In this document: positions 39,257 through 40,419 of the stretch, piece by piece
Numbering within the stretch: position 1 is the stretch's first letter
Layout of the letters: each line of letters opens with the position of its first letter
Source: Candidatus Hydrothermarchaeota archaeon
GTDB lineage: Archaea; Hydrothermarchaeota; Hydrothermarchaeia; Hydrothermarchaeales; BMS3B
Direction: 5' to 3'
Assembly: GCA_015521615.1 (NCBI GenBank)
Contig: WANW01000053.1
Location: 1-40,419, forward strand
DNA length: 40,419 nt
The notes under the pieces: model-generated
What the model saw: the letters and a program-made list of their open reading frames with translations, nothing else
Database searches by the model: none
What the model was told of the DNA's origin: nothing
Made by a program: the position numbers and the translations under genes

Positions 39257-39358
39257 GCAGGCATTTTTCATTTTTTGATATACTTTCTGAAAAATAAAAT
39301 TTTTAATATCAATGATTTACTTTCATTTTTAAACTCTGGACAGAGGGGGAGAGGGATT

Positions 39359-40419
39359 ATGTCACAGTTTAATCTTGGATTAAAAAATAAAATAAACATA
39401 ACACTGGTAGCTATTTTTCTGGCTGTGGTGTTGCTCAGCTTCTTCAGCATAAATTTTACAGAGATCAACAGAAAACTGGTTTTCAGCCTGTCATTTATTG
39501 CCATCGGCGCTATAGCAGCAATGGCCTATAACCTCAACATGAATGTGGTCAGACCTATAGAGAGATTATCAGAGTGGTCAAGAAAGGTCTCAGAGGGTGA
39601 CTATTCCAGCAGTCTGGAGCTAGAAACCACCGACCATGATATTAAACAGCTCGCTGAGTCGTGCAACAATATGGTGGCTAGCCTTACAGAGTACAGACAG
39701 AAGGCAGAATCCATAATCAACGGTGTCGGTGCAGCGGTATATGTAACCGACAACAACTTGAGGATAATTGAGTTTAACCCAGCTGCAGAGGAGCTGCTCG
39801 GATACAAGAGGGAGGAGGTAATTGGCAAGCACTGCTATGATATCACCACCTATGTTGGTGTAACCCCTGCATGTCACACAAAAAAATGCTCCTCTGTGGT
39901 TGTAATGGAGGGCAGGGATGACTTTGTTAGCAGGGAGGTTGTGCTGAGAAGCAAACAGGGTGAGGAGATACCCGTAATGATATATACCTCGCCGCTGTAC
40001 AATGCCAGAGGAGAAAGAGTAGGAGCAATAAAAACAGCGGTCGACCTCAGAAAGATGAAACAGAAGGAGAATGACCTTCTCGTGATGCAGGAGTATCTGA
40101 AGAACGAAATCGGACGCTTCCTGCCGGTGATTGAGGCTGCCGCCTCAGGCGATATGACAAAGAGCATAGAGGCGACCAATCCGAGTGATGAGATTGGCAA
40201 AGTAATCAACACTTTTGGCAAAATGAGAGAAAACCTCTGCTCACTTATTCTTTCAGTCAAATCGGTGGCCGAGCGAGTAGCAGCTACAGCAGAGGAGCAG
40301 GCTGCATCCTCGGAGCAGCTGAATGCGGCGAGCGATGAGATTACCTCGGCGGTGCAGCAGATAGCTACGAAGGCACAGAACCAGGCAAGGCTCATAGATA
40401 CCAGCTCCAAGGAGATGGC
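39359..40419 (+). CDS. Methyl-accepting chemotaxis transducer, 2 TM - HAMP - PAS - signalling domain, truncated at window end
   Basis: Translation MSQFNLGLKNKINITLVAIFLAVVLLSFF…RPIERLSEWSRKVSEGDY…PAAEELLGYKREEVIGKHCYD…ERVAATAEEQAASSEQLNAASDEITSAVQQIATKAQ. Confidence 0.88.
   Translation, partial: MSQFNLGLKNKINITLVAIFLAVVLLSFFSINFTEINRKLVFSLSFIAIGAIAAMAYNLNMNVVRPIERLSEWSRKVSEGDYSSSLELETTDHDIKQLAESCNNMVASLTEYRQKAESIINGVGAAVYVTDNNLRIIEFNPAAEELLGYKREEVIGKHCYDITTYVGVTPACHTKKCSSVVVMEGRDDFVSREVVLRSKQGEEIPVMIYTSPLYNARGERVGAIKTAVDLRKMKQKENDLLVMQEYLKNEIGRFLPVIEAAASGDMTKSIEATNPSDEIGKVINTFGKMRENLCSLILSVKSVAERVAATAEEQAASSEQLNAASDEITSAVQQIATKAQNQARLIDTSSKEM

Overview
This is a gene-dense archaeal chromosomal window, most likely euryarchaeal. 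Evidence is TATA/BRE-type promoters, a thermosome homologue, an LSm protein, deoxyhypusine synthase, the ADTH-synthase/DHQ-synthase-II aromatic pathway, the HMG-CoA synthase/thiolase/DUF35 cluster, DUF166, DUF835 and DUF2095. Recognisable blocks: a tyrosine recombinase with a C-terminal zinc ribbon; DUF362; a YeiH-type exporter translationally coupled to a membrane PAS-DUF835-wHTH protein; TusA-like and CcdA; pyrB-pyrI; an NOL1/NOP2 rRNA methylase with a separate PUA-like protein; aroA'/aroB'; mtnA; deoxyhypusine synthase; pyrF; IMPase/FBPase; LSm; the mevalonate cluster with an XRE-type regulator; tRNA-Pro(CGG); a frameshifted FG-GAP/PEGA surface protein; a MoxR/CbbQ AAA+ - CbbO/NorD-like VWA - divergent group II chaperonin operon; a decayed IS copy; a UPF0175/PIN toxin-antitoxin pair; an apparently soluble molybdopterin oxidoreductase operon with duplicated Fe-S subunits and TorD; mobA-moeA; and a truncated chemotaxis transducer. 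The most interesting items are the AAA+/VWA/chaperonin operon with a tandem repeat in its promoter, two small Cys-rich ORFs below the ORF-track cutoff at operon ends (18934-19113 and 12367-12507), a three-half-site inverted-repeat operator upstream of aroA', and the unusual subunit composition of the molybdoenzyme. Family names come from motif recognition by eye. No database search was run.
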